A DNA stretch of 7,522 nucleotides from Thermofilaceae archaeon (GTDB taxonomy: Archaea > Thermoproteota > Thermoprotei > Thermofilales > B69-G16): NCBI GenBank assembly GCA_027017165.1, contig JALURF010000199.1:1-7522 (forward strand), in the 5' to 3' direction. The notes under the pieces were generated by a model, which was given only the letters and a program-made list of their open reading frames with translations, did not search any database and had not been told where the DNA came from. Shown piece after piece: positions 6,059 through 7,522 of the stretch. Both the position numbers and the translations under genes were made by a program. Each line of letters opens with the position of its first letter. Position 1 is the first letter of the stretch.

Positions 6059-7432
6059 TTAAATACCCTTTCTCCTCCTACGGGAAATTCTAGTCTCCGT
6101 AGTTCCGGAAGTGACTAGTTCGTAGAGTACGGCTCTCTTCCCTTCTTTAGGCCTTAATACCCTGCCTAGCCTCTGGATGAATTCCCTCCGGCTCCCGGTT
6201 CCGCTTAATACTATAGCTACGTTCGCCTCCGGCACGTCTACGCCTTCTTCTAATACTCTACTGGTTACGACGGCGTTTATCTCGCCTTTTCTAAACTTCT
6301 CCATTATAGCTTTCCTCTCTTCGCCTCCTGTCTTGTAGGTTATCTCCGGTATTAGAAAGCGTAGGCTTATCATCCTAACTACTTCGTTGTTCTCAGCGAA
6401 TATTATAACTCTATCTCCCCGGTGCTTAGCCAATATCTCTTTGAGAGCCTCTATTTTCTGAGAAGCGTTAAAAGCTATTTTCCTGGCTTCGCGCCAAGCC
6501 AATAGGGCTTCCCTCGCCTCTCTATCTAAACCACTTTTCATAACAAGCTTCTCAAAATCCCTAACTGATCTCAGCTTAATACCTCTACTTTCTAGATACT
6601 TTCTATACTTCTCCATTAACACTCTGTATTTCTCTTTCTCATCCTCTCTCAATTTAACTCTAATCTTCACGACATCGAAATCCGCTAAATACCTCCCAGC
6701 TAAATGTCTAGGGCTTAACCTATAAGCTATAGGTCCAACCAGTAATGGTAGGTCAGCGTGCAATCCATCCTCCCTCTCCGGCGTGGCCGTTAAGCCTAGA
6801 CGGTAAGGCGCCGCGTTAAGCTCAGCTATCTGACGGTAACCGGGGCTCGGCAGGTGGTGGACTTCGTCGAAAATCAGTAACATGAATTTATTTCCGAGTT
6901 TTTCAGCGTAAATATATGCTGAATCGTAAGTAGCGATAGTCAAGACTTCTAAATTCTTTTTCCCGCCTCCGAATCTGCCAATTTTATGAGTAAAGAACTT
7001 GGATAGCCTCCTCTCCCACTGATCCATAAGCTCTAGAGTAGGGACTACTATAAGTGTGGCTGCCTTAACTAATGCTATAGCCGCTAACGCTATTCTCGTT
7101 TTACCAGCTCCGGTAGGCAGTACTATTATCCCTCTTCTTCCGCTATTCTCCCAAGCTTTTAAAGCGGCTTTTTGATAACTTCTAAGCCTAATCTCTTTAA
7201 CTGGTTTAACAAGAGTAGAGGGTATGTTTAAGACTTTATCTCTGAAACCTATTCCCGCTTTTTTTAGATACTCGACTGTATCTCTGTATCTAAAAGCTAA
7301 TGCTCTAAAAGAATTTACTCTTCGATCAAATTTGAGATAATTTGGAAGAGAGATAAGTTCTTCTGATTTAAGAAGTATAGTACCTCTATCATAAATTATT
7401 TCAAGCACATAGTTAAAACTGAGCTTAATCAT
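6059..7432 (-). CDS. xpb: XPB/Rad25-family SF2 DNA helicase
   Basis: The product is 457 residues, normal for archaeal XPB. Archaeal XPB is a 3'-5' DNA helicase or translocase thought to act in nucleotide excision repair and perhaps transcription, often with the nuclease Bax1. The N-terminal part (1-75) is the expected place of the damage-recognition-like domain. Then come the RSYQ motif (84-87), Walker A LPTGAGKT (105-112), the Walker B-type box DEVH (189-192) and TAT (215-217). The XPB hallmark RED (220-222) follows at once. A charged helical insertion (about 260-320) fits the thumb. Domain 2 has VIIFAEN (342-348), VTSRVLEEGVDVPEA (389-403) and motif VI QRLGRVLRP (420-428). The C-terminus is a basic RRRRKG tail. 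The ATG at 7432 sits about 10 nt after the predicted transcript start. No Bax1 gene lies downstream; the next gene is the convergent PIN toxin. Confidence 0.93.
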   Translation of the reverse strand: MIKLSFNYVLEIIYDRGTILLKSEELISLPNYLKFDRRVNSFRALAFRYRDTVEYLKKAGIGFRDKVLNIPSTLVKPVKEIRLRSYQKAALKAWENSGRRGIIVLPTGAGKTRIALAAIALVKAATLIVVPTLELMDQWERRLSKFFTHKIGRFGGGKKNLEVLTIATYDSAYIYAEKLGNKFMLLIFDEVHHLPSPGYRQIAELNAAPYRLGLTATPEREDGLHADLPLLVGPIAYRLSPRHLAGRYLADFDVVKIRVKLREDEKEKYRVLMEKYRKYLESRGIKLRSVRDFEKLVMKSGLDREAREALLAWREARKIAFNASQKIEALKEILAKHRGDRVIIFAENNEVVRMISLRFLIPEITYKTGGEERKAIMEKFRKGEINAVVTSRVLEEGVDVPEANVAIVLSGTGSRREFIQRLGRVLRPKEGKRAVLYELVTSGTTETRISRRRRKGI

Positions 7433-7461
7433 AAAAGTTTTGCTAAGTTAATTTTACATGG

Positions 7462-7472
7462 CATATATTTAA
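7462..7472. promoter_or_regulatory. TATA box for the XPB helicase, possibly bidirectional
   Basis: On the minus strand TTAAATATATG is a good archaeal TATA element, placing the helicase transcript start near 7442 and giving a leader of about 10 nt. Read on the plus strand, catatattta is centred about 24 nt before a GTG at 7491, so the same element could drive a divergent gene. Symmetric TATA boxes can work both ways, with direction set by flanking BRE sequence. Confidence 0.45.
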
Positions 7473-7490
7473 GATTAGTTAAAAATCGAG

Positions 7491-7522
7491 GTGATTTTTC
7501 TAAGAATTTTGAAAAAAGATTC
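7491..7522 (+). CDS. Possible start of a divergent gene running off the window
   Basis: From GTG 7491 the frame is open to the window end and reads MIFLRILKKD. The bases gaggtgat (7488-7495) resemble a Shine-Dalgarno core, and a TTG at 7509 in the same frame is another possible start. The TATA-like element at 7462-7471 fits a leaderless start at 7491. Only ten full codons are visible, so this is a suggestion and no family can be named. Confidence 0.25.
   Translation, partial: MIFLRILKKD

Overview
The window reads as chromosomal DNA from a hyperthermophilic archaeon, most likely of the Thermoproteota (Crenarchaeota and relatives). The reasons are an XPB-type SF2 helicase with the archaeal RED motif, an M1 aminopeptidase of the tricorn-interacting-factor type, and an AbrB/PIN toxin-antitoxin pair. 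AGA/AGG arginine and ATA isoleucine codons are used heavily, GTG and TTG starts are common, and AT-rich TATA-like boxes lie about 25-32 nt before start codons, giving leaderless or very short-leader transcripts. Genus cannot be assigned by eye.

Layout. Positions 3-80 are the C-terminal tail of a GNAT acetyltransferase cut by the window edge. After a 137-bp AT-rich gap comes a second GNAT-like gene (218-766) with an N-terminal CxxCxYWE motif. Its 3' end overlaps by 42 bp a convergent CPBP (CAAX/Abi-type) intramembrane protease gene (725-1510, minus). A 72-bp divergent promoter region with two perfect palindromes separates that from a 5-formyltetrahydrofolate cyclo-ligase family gene (1583-2293). 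This overlaps by 9 bp a convergent nitroreductase gene (2285-2800, minus). A second divergent promoter region leads to the large M1 aminopeptidase gene (2877-5318), followed by a vapBC-type toxin-antitoxin operon (5349-6055). That ends 3 bp from a convergent XPB-like helicase gene (6059-7432, minus). The helicase promoter region may be shared with a plus-strand gene that starts near 7491 and leaves the window.

The genes mostly alternate in direction and look like independent single-gene units; only the vapBC pair is a clear operon. Roles are mixed: protein modification or turnover (GNATs, CPBP protease, M1 peptidase), one-carbon cofactor metabolism, flavin redox chemistry, DNA repair or transcription-linked helicase work, and a toxin-antitoxin locus. 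I see no CRISPR array, tRNA, rRNA or insertion sequence.

I did not find a convincing new multi-gene system. The most unusual non-coding signal is a 29-bp hairpin-forming inverted repeat (14-bp perfect arms, one central base) inside the coding sequence of the CPBP protease, just after its catalytic EExxxR motif. Next is the palindrome pair in the 1511-1582 divergent promoter region.
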